NCBI GenBank assembly: GCA_049303315.1
Contig: JBAQMZ010000017.1
Coordinates: 1-21,925 of the forward strand
Length of the DNA stretch: 21,925 nt
Source: Methanoperedens sp049303315
GTDB taxonomy: Archaea > Halobacteriota > Methanosarcinia > Methanosarcinales > Methanoperedenaceae
Reading direction: 5' to 3'
Shown: positions 6,561 through 13,749 of the stretch, in pieces
Numbering within the stretch: position 1 is the first letter of the stretch
Layout: each line of letters begins with the position of its first letter
Made by a program: the position numbers and the translations under genes
The notes under the pieces: generated by a model
Databases searched by the model: none
What the model saw: only the letters and a program-made list of their open reading frames with translations
What the model was told of the DNA's origin: nothing

Positions 6561-7496
6561 ATGTTTAACATCGGTCATCTCTCAACCGTTTATCATACAT
6601 CCTTCATCCTGATGGGAACTGACTGGCTGGATAAAGCAGGCATCCATGCGAACTGGAAACTTTTTGCCTCAGGTCCCGACATCGTTAAAGCCTTCGCAAA
6701 CAAGGAAATCGACATCGGGTATATCGGTCTGCCTCCTGCAATTATCGGCATCGACCGGGGGGTTCCGATTATCTGCATCGCCGGAGGGCATGTGGAAGGA
6801 ACTGTGCTGATTGCCCGCAATAAATACAAGACTCTTGGTGATTCCGGGAGCTTAAATGCTGCACTTTCGCAATTTGAAGGAAAAATTATCGGCTCCCCCC
6901 CGAAAGGCTCAATCCACGATGTCATCATCAACAATGCCATAAATGAGGCAAAGCTTAACATTGAGGTTAAGAATTTTGCATGGACAGACTTTGTACTTGA
7001 GGCGCTGGTGGACGGTGATATCGATGCAGCGGTCGGAACGCCGTCTCTTGCTGTTGCAGCGGCGCGTGCCTGCGGCGCTAAAATAATCATCCCGCCTCAC
7101 GCCCTTTGGCCCGATAATCCAAGCTACGGGATAGTTATCAGGAAAAAATTGATGCAATCTCCCGGTGTGATTTTGAGTTTCCTTAAACTTCATGAAAAAG
7201 CGAGTAATTTCATCAGGACAAACACTCTTGATGCAGCAAAAATTGTTTCAAAACTCACAGGGATTGTGGACGAAGAGTTTGTGATGAGCGCTTACATGGT
7301 ATCCCCGAAATATTGCGCTTCCCTGTCAAGCGAGTTCGTAGGTTCGACAATGGCTTTTGTGCCCGTGCTCCACAGGTTAAAATACATCTCAAGAGAGTTG
7401 TCAGTAAATGAGATATTTGAGTTCGGTTTTATTAATAAGATCCATAAACAACCGCCGCATTATAATTCAATTATTCGTTCTGATCAGCCCTTATAA
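6561..7496 (+). CDS. substrate-binding-protein-like (NMT1/THI5/SsuA fold), no signal peptide
   Basis: The 311-residue protein has the two-lobed NitT/TauT (SsuA/NMT1-like) binding-protein pattern: GHLSTVYHTSFILMG at the start, ANKEIDIGYIGLPPAIIG near residue 47, GKIIGSPPKGSIHDVII near 107, and ALVDGDIDAAVGTPSLA near 148. The N-terminus enters the first beta strand directly. There is no signal peptide or lipobox, and no permease or ATPase gene nearby. It may be a cytoplasmic sensor or enzyme built on this fold rather than a transporter part. The THI5 pyrimidine-synthase CCCFC motif is absent. The 3' end overlaps the convergent moaA by 13 bases. The ligand is unknown. Confidence 0.8.
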   Translation: MFNIGHLSTVYHTSFILMGTDWLDKAGIHANWKLFASGPDIVKAFANKEIDIGYIGLPPAIIGIDRGVPIICIAGGHVEGTVLIARNKYKTLGDSGSLNAALSQFEGKIIGSPPKGSIHDVIINNAINEAKLNIEVKNFAWTDFVLEALVDGDIDAAVGTPSLAVAAARACGAKIIIPPHALWPDNPSYGIVIRKKLMQSPGVILSFLKLHEKASNFIRTNTLDAAKIVSKLTGIVDEEFVMSAYMVSPKYCASLSSEFVGSTMAFVPVLHRLKYISRELSVNEIFEFGFINKIHKQPPHYNSIIRSDQPL

Positions 7497-8371
7497 AATG
7501 GTTCTCTTTTATCCATTACAAGTTTCATTAACTCCATGATTTCATGCGGCTCTTTATTATTCACATCCATCAGGTTGTCGTTCCTGAAAAGACAGGGTTT
7601 CAGCCTTCCGTCCGAAGTGATGCGAAGCCTGTTGCAATTGGCGCAGAAATGCGAATTATCAATTGGCCGGACAAGTTCGACCTCGATCCCTCCGATATGA
7701 TATTTTTTTCTTCTATGCATAGCCCGCTCTTCAATTTTCGAGGCTCTGGATTCGAGGAATTTTTCAATTTCATTTATATCAACCTGATATTTTGCAGTCC
7801 CCTGGAAATCCATCAATTCTATCAATTGGAGGATAACCTTCCCTTCAAACTTCCTGGTAAAATCCATCATTTTCAGGATTCCGGTATCGTTTATCCCTTT
7901 GAGGAGTACCATATTCAGTTTAACAGGCGTCATGCCCCAATCAACCGCAGCATCAATCCCGTCCAGTACTTTACCAATATCCCCTCCTGTGACTTTCCTG
8001 TATTGTTCAGGCAAAAGAGATGGAAGACTGATATTGATGCGATCAAGTCCGCTATCTGCAAGGGTTTTCGCCCTTTGCGCCAGAAAAGTTCCGTTGGTTG
8101 TGGCCGAGATATCCTTGAGCTTTGGAAGCGATTTGATGATATCCTCAAAATCATTCCTGAGCAAAGGTTCCCCGCCAGAGAATTTCACCCTGTCCACACC
8201 GAAAGCCTGCGAAGCCCTGACTATATTTCCAATAGTCCTGCAGGTCATCTCATTATTTATCTCCCGCGTTTCACCTTCACGATGGCAGTACAGACATTTC
8301 AGGTTGCACCGGTTCGTCAGGGATATCCTGAGACTCCTTATCGTCCTTCCGTATGCGTCCGTTAACTGCAT
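7484..8371 (-). CDS. moaA: GTP 3',8-cyclase (molybdenum cofactor biosynthesis)
   Basis: MoaA is a radical SAM enzyme that rearranges GTP to 3',8-cyclo-GTP, the first step to molybdopterin or tungstopterin. The 295-residue protein has the SAM cluster CNLKCLYC (C22, C26, C29), the SGGEPL motif at 65-70, TTNGT at 91-95, and the second, substrate-binding cluster CANCNRLRITSDGRLKPC (C243, C246, C260). It ends in FYKG rather than the GG of bacterial MoaA, as in shorter archaeal forms. It lies 12 bases after a MoaD/ThiS-like gene on the same strand, which supports cofactor work. No moaC, moaE or moeA is in the window. Confidence 0.93.
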   Translation of the reverse strand: MQLTDAYGRTIRSLRISLTNRCNLKCLYCHREGETREINNEMTCRTIGNIVRASQAFGVDRVKFSGGEPLLRNDFEDIIKSLPKLKDISATTNGTFLAQRAKTLADSGLDRINISLPSLLPEQYRKVTGGDIGKVLDGIDAAVDWGMTPVKLNMVLLKGINDTGILKMMDFTRKFEGKVILQLIELMDFQGTAKYQVDINEIEKFLESRASKIEERAMHRRKKYHIGGIEVELVRPIDNSHFCANCNRLRITSDGRLKPCLFRNDNLMDVNNKEPHEIMELMKLVMDKREPFYKG

Positions 8372-8383
8372 TGTCGTCAGGGA

Positions 8384-8590
8384 TTAGCCTCCTGTCACGA
8401 CCCGCAGGATTTCCACACTGTCGGAAGTCACTGTTTCATCCAGCGGTACAGGAGCGCCTTTTCGGAATACCAGGACGATTTCAGGATTTATGTTCAGGGA
8501 TTTTAGCATCCCTTCGTATGTTGAATCCGATGAAAGTTCCAGGACTTGCTCTTTGACACCCCCAGAAAGAATTTTTACTTTTACCTTCAC
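8384..8590 (-). CDS. MoaD/ThiS-like ubiquitin-fold sulfur carrier
   Basis: The 68-residue protein has the length of a MoaD, ThiS or small archaeal modifier protein and ends in VEILRVVTGG, the C-terminal Gly-Gly that an E1-like enzyme adenylates and then thiocarboxylates. The start is GTG at 8590, immediately after the TAA of the upstream 46-aa gene, so translation is probably coupled. moaA follows after 12 bases. The E1-like partner is encoded 0.5 kb away on the other strand (9113-9922). MoaD, ThiS and SAMP roles cannot be told apart from the sequence. Confidence 0.85.
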   Translation of the reverse strand: MKVKVKILSGGVKEQVLELSSDSTYEGMLKSLNINPEIVLVFRKGAPVPLDETVTSDSVEILRVVTGG

Positions 8591-8731
8591 TTATATTTCC
8601 TCAGGCAGTTCCTCCAGCTCCCCTTTTGTTTTCGTTAAATCCACAAGATGCTCATCCATCAATTTGTTCTCCTGAATCTTTCGCTTTTTTTCGCCTTTTC
8701 TTTCAAGTTCCCGCTTTTTAAGTTTTGACAT
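8591..8731 (-). CDS. 46-aa highly charged protein ahead of the MoaD/ThiS-like gene
   Basis: A frame from ATG 8731 to TAA 8591 encodes 46 residues that are mostly Lys, Arg and Glu: MSKLKKRELERKGEKKRKIQ, then ENKLMDEHL, then ELEELPEEI. It is probably helical. A GAGGT ribosome binding site lies seven bases before the ATG, and the stop abuts the GTG of the next gene. Both points support real translation as the first gene of the moaA set. It contains no cysteine and matches no family I know. Confidence 0.65.
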   Translation of the reverse strand: MSKLKKRELERKGEKKRKIQENKLMDEHLVDLTKTKGELEELPEEI

Positions 8732-8850
8732 GGTTTTACCTCGCATCTTTTTGAGTTTAAAATCGTAATAGGTAAGAATCCCTGCTCTGTTCCTGATATC
8801 TACTTAGCTTCTGTGTATTTATTAACTTTGTGCACGTAAACCGCAGATGA

Positions 8851-9078
8851 ACGTCCAGAGTCACAGACCACCTTGTGATAACCCCAAAATATCGGGAAAA
8901 TCCCGGTTGGCGAGGTTGCCTTGTTACTGAGGGAATTATACGAGGAACATGCGCAGAAATGGGTATTAAAATCATAGAAATTGCTTTGAATGTAGACCAT
9001 GTGCATATGTTTTTCCAATACGATTACCAGCCCGATTTACCACAAATTATATATGGCAGTAATACTTTATGGTGCTAA
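8851..9078 (+). pseudogene. tnpA: degraded IS200/IS605-family transposase fragment
   Basis: The frame contains TDHLVITPKYR and then CAEMGIKIIEIALNVDHVHM, unmistakable pieces of the IS200/IS605 TnpA family, including the HVH (HUH) metal motif. The gene is dead. An in-frame TGA (8848-8850) cuts it from upstream codons. The family segment IPVGEVALLLREL is readable only in the +1 frame between the two pieces, so two compensating frameshifts have occurred. The catalytic-tyrosine region after HMFFQY is missing. No terminal hairpins of an intact element were found. The moeB TATA box lies inside its last 35 bases. Confidence 0.8.
9047..9054 (+). promoter_or_regulatory. TATA box of the moeB-tusA-dsrEFH cluster
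   Basis: TTATATAT lies about 60 bases before the moeB ATG and would place transcription start near 9078, leaving a leader of about 35 bases with the GGTGAT ribosome binding site at 9100-9105. It falls within the 3' end of the tnpA remnant. Inferred from sequence and spacing only. Confidence 0.4.
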
Positions 9079-9112
9079 ATAATACTACCAGTAATAATAT
9101 GGTGATAAAACA

Positions 9113-9922
9113 ATGTTAGGCGGATTCAATGAAGAACAAATAAGAAGATACTCGCGCCACATAATCTTACCCGAAGTTGGCGGAAAAGGGCAAAAAAAAC
9201 TTCTCTCCTCGAAGGTATTATGCATAGGCGCAGGAGGTCTCGGCGCACCCATAATAGAATACCTTGCAGCGGCAGGCGTGGGAACGCTCGGGATAATAGA
9301 TGACGACACCGTTGACCTGAGCAACCTCCAGCGCCAAGTGATCCACGGGGGAAATGTGGGCAAACCCAAAGCCGAATCTGCAAAACAATTCGTCAATAAT
9401 CTCAATCCCGATATCGAAGTAAAGACCTATATCGAAAGGCTGAATGCCAATAATGTCATAGATATTTTCAAAGAATATGATATCGTGGTTGATGGTTCTG
9501 ATAATTTTGCAACGCGATACCTTGTTAATGATGCATGTGTTATCACAGACACGCCGCTCTCCCACGGCAGCATATACAGGTTCGAAGGACAGGTCACAAC
9601 AATAATCCCGCACAAAGGCCCGTGCTACAGGTGCCTCTTTGAACATGCGCCACCCCCGGGAATGGTCCCGAGCTGTCAGGAAGCTGGAGTGCTTGGCGTT
9701 CTTCCGGGTATAATAGGCGTAATCCAGGCGACCGAAGTGATAAAATACCTGCTCGGCATAGGAGAGCTGCTTACGGGACGCCTTATTTACTACGATGCGC
9801 TCAACATGACCTTTGATGAAATCAAAATGCGCTGGAACAAACAGTGCCCGGTCTGCGGCGAAGAACCCAAAATAACATCGATACAGGAAGAGATATACGG
9901 AGACTCATGCAGGATATGGTGA
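9113..9922 (+). CDS. moeB: E1-like adenylyltransferase (HesA/MoeB/ThiF family)
   Basis: Proteins of this family use ATP to adenylate the C-terminal glycine of a ubiquitin-like sulfur carrier. The 269-residue protein has the nucleotide loop GAGGLG (39-44), DDDTVDLSNLQRQ (63-75), two zinc knuckles CYRC (C171, C174) and CPVC (C245, C248), and the MoeB/ThiF-type cysteine C188 in PSCQEAGVLGVLPG. No rhodanese domain is attached. A GGTGAT ribosome binding site precedes the ATG. It leads a rightward set with tusA and three dsrE-type genes. The MoaD/ThiS-like gene on the opposite strand is the obvious partner. MoeB, ThiF and UbaA roles are not separable here, so the symbol is provisional. Confidence 0.92.
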   Translation: MLGGFNEEQIRRYSRHIILPEVGGKGQKKLLSSKVLCIGAGGLGAPIIEYLAAAGVGTLGIIDDDTVDLSNLQRQVIHGGNVGKPKAESAKQFVNNLNPDIEVKTYIERLNANNVIDIFKEYDIVVDGSDNFATRYLVNDACVITDTPLSHGSIYRFEGQVTTIIPHKGPCYRCLFEHAPPPGMVPSCQEAGVLGVLPGIIGVIQATEVIKYLLGIGELLTGRLIYYDALNMTFDEIKMRWNKQCPVCGEEPKITSIQEEIYGDSCRIW

Positions 9923-9926
9923 AAAA

Positions 9927-10151
9927 ATGGCAGTTGAACTTGACTTGAAAGGGGAAGTGTGCCCCTATACATTTGTAAAAACAAAACTCAAACTTGAGGA
10001 ACTTGAAAGCGGCGAGGAATTGTGCGTGACATTTGACCATGCCCCCGCAGTGGAGAACGTGCCGCGAAGCCTGAAAAACGAGGGGCATAAAATAATGGGA
10101 ATCGAGCAGAAGGGCGAACACCTCTGGATTGTCAGGATTCGTAAAGCATGA
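9927..10151 (+). CDS. tusA: TusA-family sulfurtransferase
   Basis: A small persulfide carrier of the TusA/SirA/YedF family, 74 residues long. The motif GEVCPYTFVKTKLKLEEL puts the active cysteine at C12. The usual CPxP motif is CPYT here, so the second proline is lost, as in some YedF-type members. It begins four bases after the moeB stop and overlaps the next gene by four bases (ATGA at 10148), so it belongs to an operon. It probably passes sulfur between a cysteine desulfurase or persulfide donor and the DsrE-type proteins downstream. Confidence 0.9.
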   Translation: MAVELDLKGEVCPYTFVKTKLKLEELESGEELCVTFDHAPAVENVPRSLKNEGHKIMGIEQKGEHLWIVRIRKA

Positions 10152-10450
10152 AGCTCGGGATACTATTGACCACAAGCCCTGAAAACGAGAATACCAATAC
10201 GGTTATTTCAATAAGCTCGGCTGCAAGGGAACTGGGTCATGAGGTCTCGATTTTTTTGATGTACGATGGCGTGTACAATATTCATAAAAAAGAGTTTGCA
10301 GGATTGGTCGATAAAGGCGTTAATATTGCCGTCTGCGCGTTCAACGTGGAGCAGCGAAATATCGCCAGGGTGGAGGGTATATTGTTCGGAAGCCAGTACG
10401 ACCATGCATGCATAGCAAGCGAAGTTGACAGGTTCATATCTTTTGGGTGA
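10148..10450 (+). CDS. DsrE/TusD-like sulfur relay protein
   Basis: A 100-residue protein of the DsrE/DsrF-like family. The DGVYN element (40-44) and the cysteine C63 in VNIAVCAFNVEQRNI match the place of the sulfur-carrying cysteine of TusD/DsrE. The start overlaps the tusA stop. With the two genes downstream it makes a three-protein set like TusD-TusC-TusB or DsrE-DsrF-DsrH. After this gene the operon is broken by 83 bases holding three hairpins. Confidence 0.85.
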   Translation: MKLGILLTTSPENENTNTVISISSAARELGHEVSIFLMYDGVYNIHKKEFAGLVDKGVNIAVCAFNVEQRNIARVEGILFGSQYDHACIASEVDRFISFG

Positions 10451-10457
10451 GTCGTGA

Positions 10458-10505
10458 AAAACTTTAAGAAAGTTTTATCAAATGAAGGGGTATGGCACAT
10501 ACCCC
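10458..10505 (+). repeat. two hairpins between the first and second dsrE-type genes
   Basis: The first stem has arms 10458-10465 (AAAACTTT) and 10469-10476 (AAAGTTTT). The second has arms 10487-10494 (GGGGTATG) and 10498-10505 (CATACCCC). The second shares GGGTATGGCAC with the stem at 63-84 upstream of rtcA, and both sites are followed by the same 29-base palindrome. These may attenuate transcription or protect mRNA ends. Confidence 0.8.
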
Positions 10506-10508
10506 TAT

Positions 10509-10537
10509 ACGTCATAAAGGGGCGTAACCCTTTATGA
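10509..10537 (+). repeat. 29-base palindromic repeat, copy 2, containing a dsrE-type start codon
   Basis: Identical to 134-162. Stem arms are 10513-10521 and 10528-10536 with a six-base loop, and the ATG of the second dsrE-type gene (10534-10536) closes the right arm. As in copy 1, the GGGG tract and the start codon both sit in the hairpin. Confidence 0.9.
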
Positions 10538-10878
10538 AAAAAATAACAGTGATTGTAAGAAACCTTCCCATGAATACACTAAAGAATGCGGAGGCGCTCA
10601 GGATGAGCGTTGGGCTGACGCTGCGTGAAGATAAGGTCACAGTTATTTTCCTGGACGACGGCGTTTATTCCGCGACCCAAACAAAGCCTGAGCTGATTAA
10701 TTTGAAACCATTGAGTAAGGAATTTGAGGCGCTTTCGATGCTGAAATGCCCAATGCTGGCCGACAGATATTCCATGCAGAAAAGGGGTATATCGACCCTT
10801 CTTGCGAATGTCAGGGCAATAGAACGCGAAGAGATTGTGAAAATAATAACAGAATCTGATATAGTGATACCGTTTTAA
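10534..10878 (+). CDS. DsrE/DsrF (TusC)-like sulfur relay protein
   Basis: A 114-residue DsrE-superfamily protein. The opening MKKITVIVRN, the DDGVYSATQ element (41-49) and a cysteine C72 ahead of the MQKRGIS motif fit the DsrE/DsrF fold. It is probably the second subunit of a DsrEFH/TusBCD-like complex. The start codon is part of the 29-base palindrome, so its translation may be uncoupled from the upstream gene. The next gene follows after two bases. Confidence 0.82.
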   Translation: MKKITVIVRNLPMNTLKNAEALRMSVGLTLREDKVTVIFLDDGVYSATQTKPELINLKPLSKEFEALSMLKCPMLADRYSMQKRGISTLLANVRAIEREEIVKIITESDIVIPF

Positions 10879-10880
10879 TT

Positions 10881-11126
10881 ATGAAGATACTGCACATTAT
10901 CCGGAACCCGAACGATGTAACCCCTATAGAGATAGCAAGGGCACAGAGCAGGGAGCACGAAGTGGCAATATTGTTATTGCATGATGCCGTTTATGCAAAA
11001 CCTGATTTAACGACCTATGCCTGCTCGGAGGATGCAGAGGCGAGAGGGGTTAGTGGACATAAATGTGTGGATTACGGGAGGATTGTCAGGATGCTGTTTG
11101 AATATGATAAAGTGGTGTCGTGGTAA
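10881..11126 (+). CDS. DsrH/TusB-like sulfur relay protein
   Basis: An 81-residue protein with the DsrH/TusB pattern: MKILHIIRNPN, HDAVYA (34-39), then ACSEDAEARGV (the family's ED.EARG element) and a terminal VVSW. Cysteines are C48 and C62. It is the third member of the DsrEFH/TusBCD-like set and closes the operon. Only three bases separate its stop from that of the convergent guanylyltransferase gene. Confidence 0.85.
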   Translation: MKILHIIRNPNDVTPIEIARAQSREHEVAILLLHDAVYAKPDLTTYACSEDAEARGVSGHKCVDYGRIVRMLFEYDKVVSW

Positions 11127-11129
11127 TTC

Positions 11130-12497
11130 TTAGACTCTTCCGTATTCGTCCTCGAACCTCTCAATATCGTCCTCTCCCACATAATCACCAAGCTGCACCT
11201 CTATGATTTCAAGCGGGATTGCTCCGGGATTTGATAAACGGTGCTTTACTTTAGCCTTTATGAAAGTACTTTCTCCCTCTTCCAGATGTTTTTCTTCACC
11301 ATCGACCTGCACCAGTGCAATTCCTTTTACCACTACCCAGTGCTCGCTCCTGTAGTTGTGAAGCTGGAGGCTGAGTTTCTTTCCAGGCGTGACCCTTATA
11401 TTTTTTATCTTGTGTCTTCCTGACGCTTCAAGCACGGTGTAAGAACCCCAAGGCCTGTACACAGTATTATGGAAAAATGCCCTTTCGTCTTTCTTTTCTT
11501 TTAGCGTATTCACTATTTCCTTAACTTTCTGGGAACTTTTCCTCGGGCATACAAGCAGCGCATCATCCGTATCCACCACGACCATATCATTGACATCGAT
11601 AAGCGATACCGCTTTGTCCTTTTTTGAATAAATCAGGTTGGCTGTGGAATTTATTGAGATATCCTCGCAATTGTAGAGGGCATTCCCTTTTTCATTCTTT
11701 TCAGTTTCCAGATACATGGAATCAAAGTCTCCAAGGTCGCTCCATTTGTATTCCAGCTTTACAACTGCCACTTTTTCAGATTTTTCCATGATGCCATAAT
11801 CAATTGAGATGGAGGGAAGTTTCTTGTATATTTGACCGATATAATTGCGTTTCGTGAATGCAGTAAAAATATCAGGTGAATGGGTTTTAAGTTCGTTGAA
11901 AAATAGTTTTGTGTTGAAAAGGAACATGCCGCTGTTCCATAGGCATCCTTCTTCGATATATCTCCTCGCATCCTCAAGTTTGGGTTTTTCCATGAACTTG
12001 AGAACTTTTTGTGCATTTTCCAGATTTTCCCCGGGTTTTATGTAACCATAGCCTGTATGCGGGAACGCTGGCGCAATCCCGAAGGTAACAAGATATTCCG
12101 CGGACAATTTCTCCGCGCCCCTTATAGTATCCATGGCATCCATGTCCAGTATGTGGTCTGAAGGGAATACGCCAACTGCGCATTCACCGAACTTTTTTTC
12201 TATCTCACGCATTCCAAAACATATTGCAGGGAGAGTATTCTTTCCCTCCGGTTCGATAAGGACGTGGTCTTCAGGGAGATGATGCCCGAGTTCCTCGATT
12301 TGTCCTGTAACAAAGAACTTCTGGGCATCGTTCGTGACTACGAAAATTTCGGTAATATCCGATATCTTGAGGCACCGAAGCACTGTATTCTGGAAAAGCG
12401 AGGTTTTGCCAGGTTTTAAAAACTGTTTCGGGTACTGTTCCCTGCTCAGCGGCCAGAGGCGAGTGCCAGACCCGCCTGCAAGTATTATTGATTTTAT
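11130..12497 (-). CDS. mannose-1-phosphate guanylyltransferase / mannose-6-phosphate isomerase, AUA start
   Basis: The bifunctional enzyme makes GDP-mannose and isomerises mannose-6-phosphate, for glycans and compatible solutes. The nucleotidyltransferase signature LAGGSGTRLWPLS, then REQYPKQFLK, is encoded in frame at about 12382-12482, before the first ATG/GTG/TTG of the frame (GTG 12383). Upstream to the in-frame stop there is no ATG, GTG or TTG. The codon at the normal start position is ATA (12495-12497), with AGGGAG eight bases before it. From there the protein is 455 residues, the usual family length. It has FPSDH and, in the C-terminal cupin half, RPWGSY and LHNYRSEHW. It follows purP by 40 bases. 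A GTG start would delete the active site. Confidence 0.9.
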   Translation of the reverse strand: MKSIILAGGSGTRLWPLSREQYPKQFLKPGKTSLFQNTVLRCLKISDITEIFVVTNDAQKFFVTGQIEELGHHLPEDHVLIEPEGKNTLPAICFGMREIEKKFGECAVGVFPSDHILDMDAMDTIRGAEKLSAEYLVTFGIAPAFPHTGYGYIKPGENLENAQKVLKFMEKPKLEDARRYIEEGCLWNSGMFLFNTKLFFNELKTHSPDIFTAFTKRNYIGQIYKKLPSISIDYGIMEKSEKVAVVKLEYKWSDLGDFDSMYLETEKNEKGNALYNCEDISINSTANLIYSKKDKAVSLIDVNDMVVVDTDDALLVCPRKSSQKVKEIVNTLKEKKDERAFFHNTVYRPWGSYTVLEASGRHKIKNIRVTPGKKLSLQLHNYRSEHWVVVKGIALVQVDGEEKHLEEGESTFIKAKVKHRLSNPGAIPLEIIEVQLGDYVGEDDIERFEDEYGRV

Positions 12498-12537
12498 GGT
12501 TTTATCTCCCTTTTCACAATATGATTTATCATATGTC

Positions 12538-13692
12538 TCATGTCACTATCTCTTCCACTCGCTCCTCTTCAATAGCGCGCCTTATCTCCATTGCCATTCT
12601 TCGCCCTGTGCTCATGGGTTTGCGCCAGAGCGTATTGCCGTACGGGTGACCCACTGATACATGCACATTCGTACCCCCGCCCACACGCGGCGCAACGTCG
12701 TATACATAGAAATTCAGGTCTTTGTCCACGCAGGTCTGGAGGCAGAATGGACCAATGATTCCCGGCTTATAGTATTTCCGGGTTGCTTCCACGTATTTTC
12801 GGGCAAGTTCGAATGCGTCCTCTAGCAAGGATTCACGAAGCGTGGCCGAGTTGTGGCCGCATACTGTGTATTCAGGCGTGAGCTGGCGCTCATTTAGCGT
12901 CATCTGCTGCGGCGCAGGCAATCGCACATGTCCGTCAAGGCTCGTCTCAAAGCGCCAGTCGATGCCGAGAAGTTCAATTTTGCTCATTTCTTCTTCGATG
13001 GACGAGTAAAAAAAGTCAAGATTGAAGACCGGTCCGATTATGTACCGCTCGATTCTTGCATCAGCAAGCGCTTCCCGTGTAATTACTCCCTGTTTCAGGA
13101 ACGCCTCTGATTTTTTCTTGAATTCTGAAAACGACGCAGCCGTGAAGAACCCGCGTTCAAGTTTCTTTACTGCATGGGGGAGTTTCACCATAACGAGGCT
13201 GTCGATATCTTCCGGTTTTTCAATTTTTTCAGGGAAGGGGAGACCCGCTTTTTCAAGCAGCCAGTAATAATCCCGCGGAATGCCCCGCTCTTCGCTACGG
13301 AGGAGGTTCCGGCTCCCGAACATTGGAATCTTGAAGCTGTCCTCTATTTCATCTATCCCGCAATAAGAAGTGAACGAGCGGTTGGGAATAAAAATCGTGT
13401 TTTTATCCAGCAGTTTCTTCTGGTTCCCGGGTTTTAATATTTCATTGAATTTATTATAAACATCGGCGCTGTCCACAATCCCGCGGATGAGTTTTCCCTC
13501 CTTCCTCTCTGCCTTAAAATATTCTGTATATGTCTTCTCCCGTCCCTTTTCGCATACAGCATGAGTCCTGAATCCCTCTTCAACCGCCCCATCGCATACG
13601 TCGAGAGCAGAGTGGGATGCCAGTACTCCAACCGTAGCTTCACTCAAATCGTATCCCGATAAAACGTCTATTATTTCCTTTCTATCTATCAT
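12538..13692 (-). CDS. purP: formate-dependent FAICAR synthetase (AICAR formyltransferase, PurP)
   Basis: PurP uses formate and ATP to formylate AICAR, replacing the folate-dependent step of purine synthesis in archaea. The protein of about 384 residues shows the family pattern: LASHSALDVCDGAVEEGF near residue 25, FIPNRSF, PMFGSRNLLRSE, the ATP-grasp stretch VMVKLPHAVKKLERGFF, and near the C-terminus GPFCLQTCVDKDLNFYVYDV, APRVGGGTNVH, then GHPYGNTLW. ATG 13692 is preferred; GTG 13698 overlaps a GGTGA ribosome binding site. The guanylyltransferase gene follows. Confidence 0.95.
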   Translation of the reverse strand: MIDRKEIIDVLSGYDLSEATVGVLASHSALDVCDGAVEEGFRTHAVCEKGREKTYTEYFKAERKEGKLIRGIVDSADVYNKFNEILKPGNQKKLLDKNTIFIPNRSFTSYCGIDEIEDSFKIPMFGSRNLLRSEERGIPRDYYWLLEKAGLPFPEKIEKPEDIDSLVMVKLPHAVKKLERGFFTAASFSEFKKKSEAFLKQGVITREALADARIERYIIGPVFNLDFFYSSIEEEMSKIELLGIDWRFETSLDGHVRLPAPQQMTLNERQLTPEYTVCGHNSATLRESLLEDAFELARKYVEATRKYYKPGIIGPFCLQTCVDKDLNFYVYDVAPRVGGGTNVHVSVGHPYGNTLWRKPMSTGRRMAMEIRRAIEEERVEEIVT

Positions 13693-13749
13693 ATTCACCT
13701 GTAGGTCTTTTACGTCTATGAAGGTTACGATTTTGGAACCTGCTCTCCA

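Noticed and set aside
6561..7496. THI5-type pyrimidine synthase
   Set aside because: The fold family fits, but the CCCFC iron motif and the pyridoxal-binding lysine context of THI5 are not seen.
7544..8365. Long rightward frame antisense to moaA
   Set aside because: It is the shadow of the moaA frame; moaA has complete radical SAM motifs while this frame has no recognisable domain.
8890..8903. Small hairpin CGGGA/TCCCG as an IS200 end
   Set aside because: It lies inside the tnpA coding remnant rather than at an edge, so it is probably chance.
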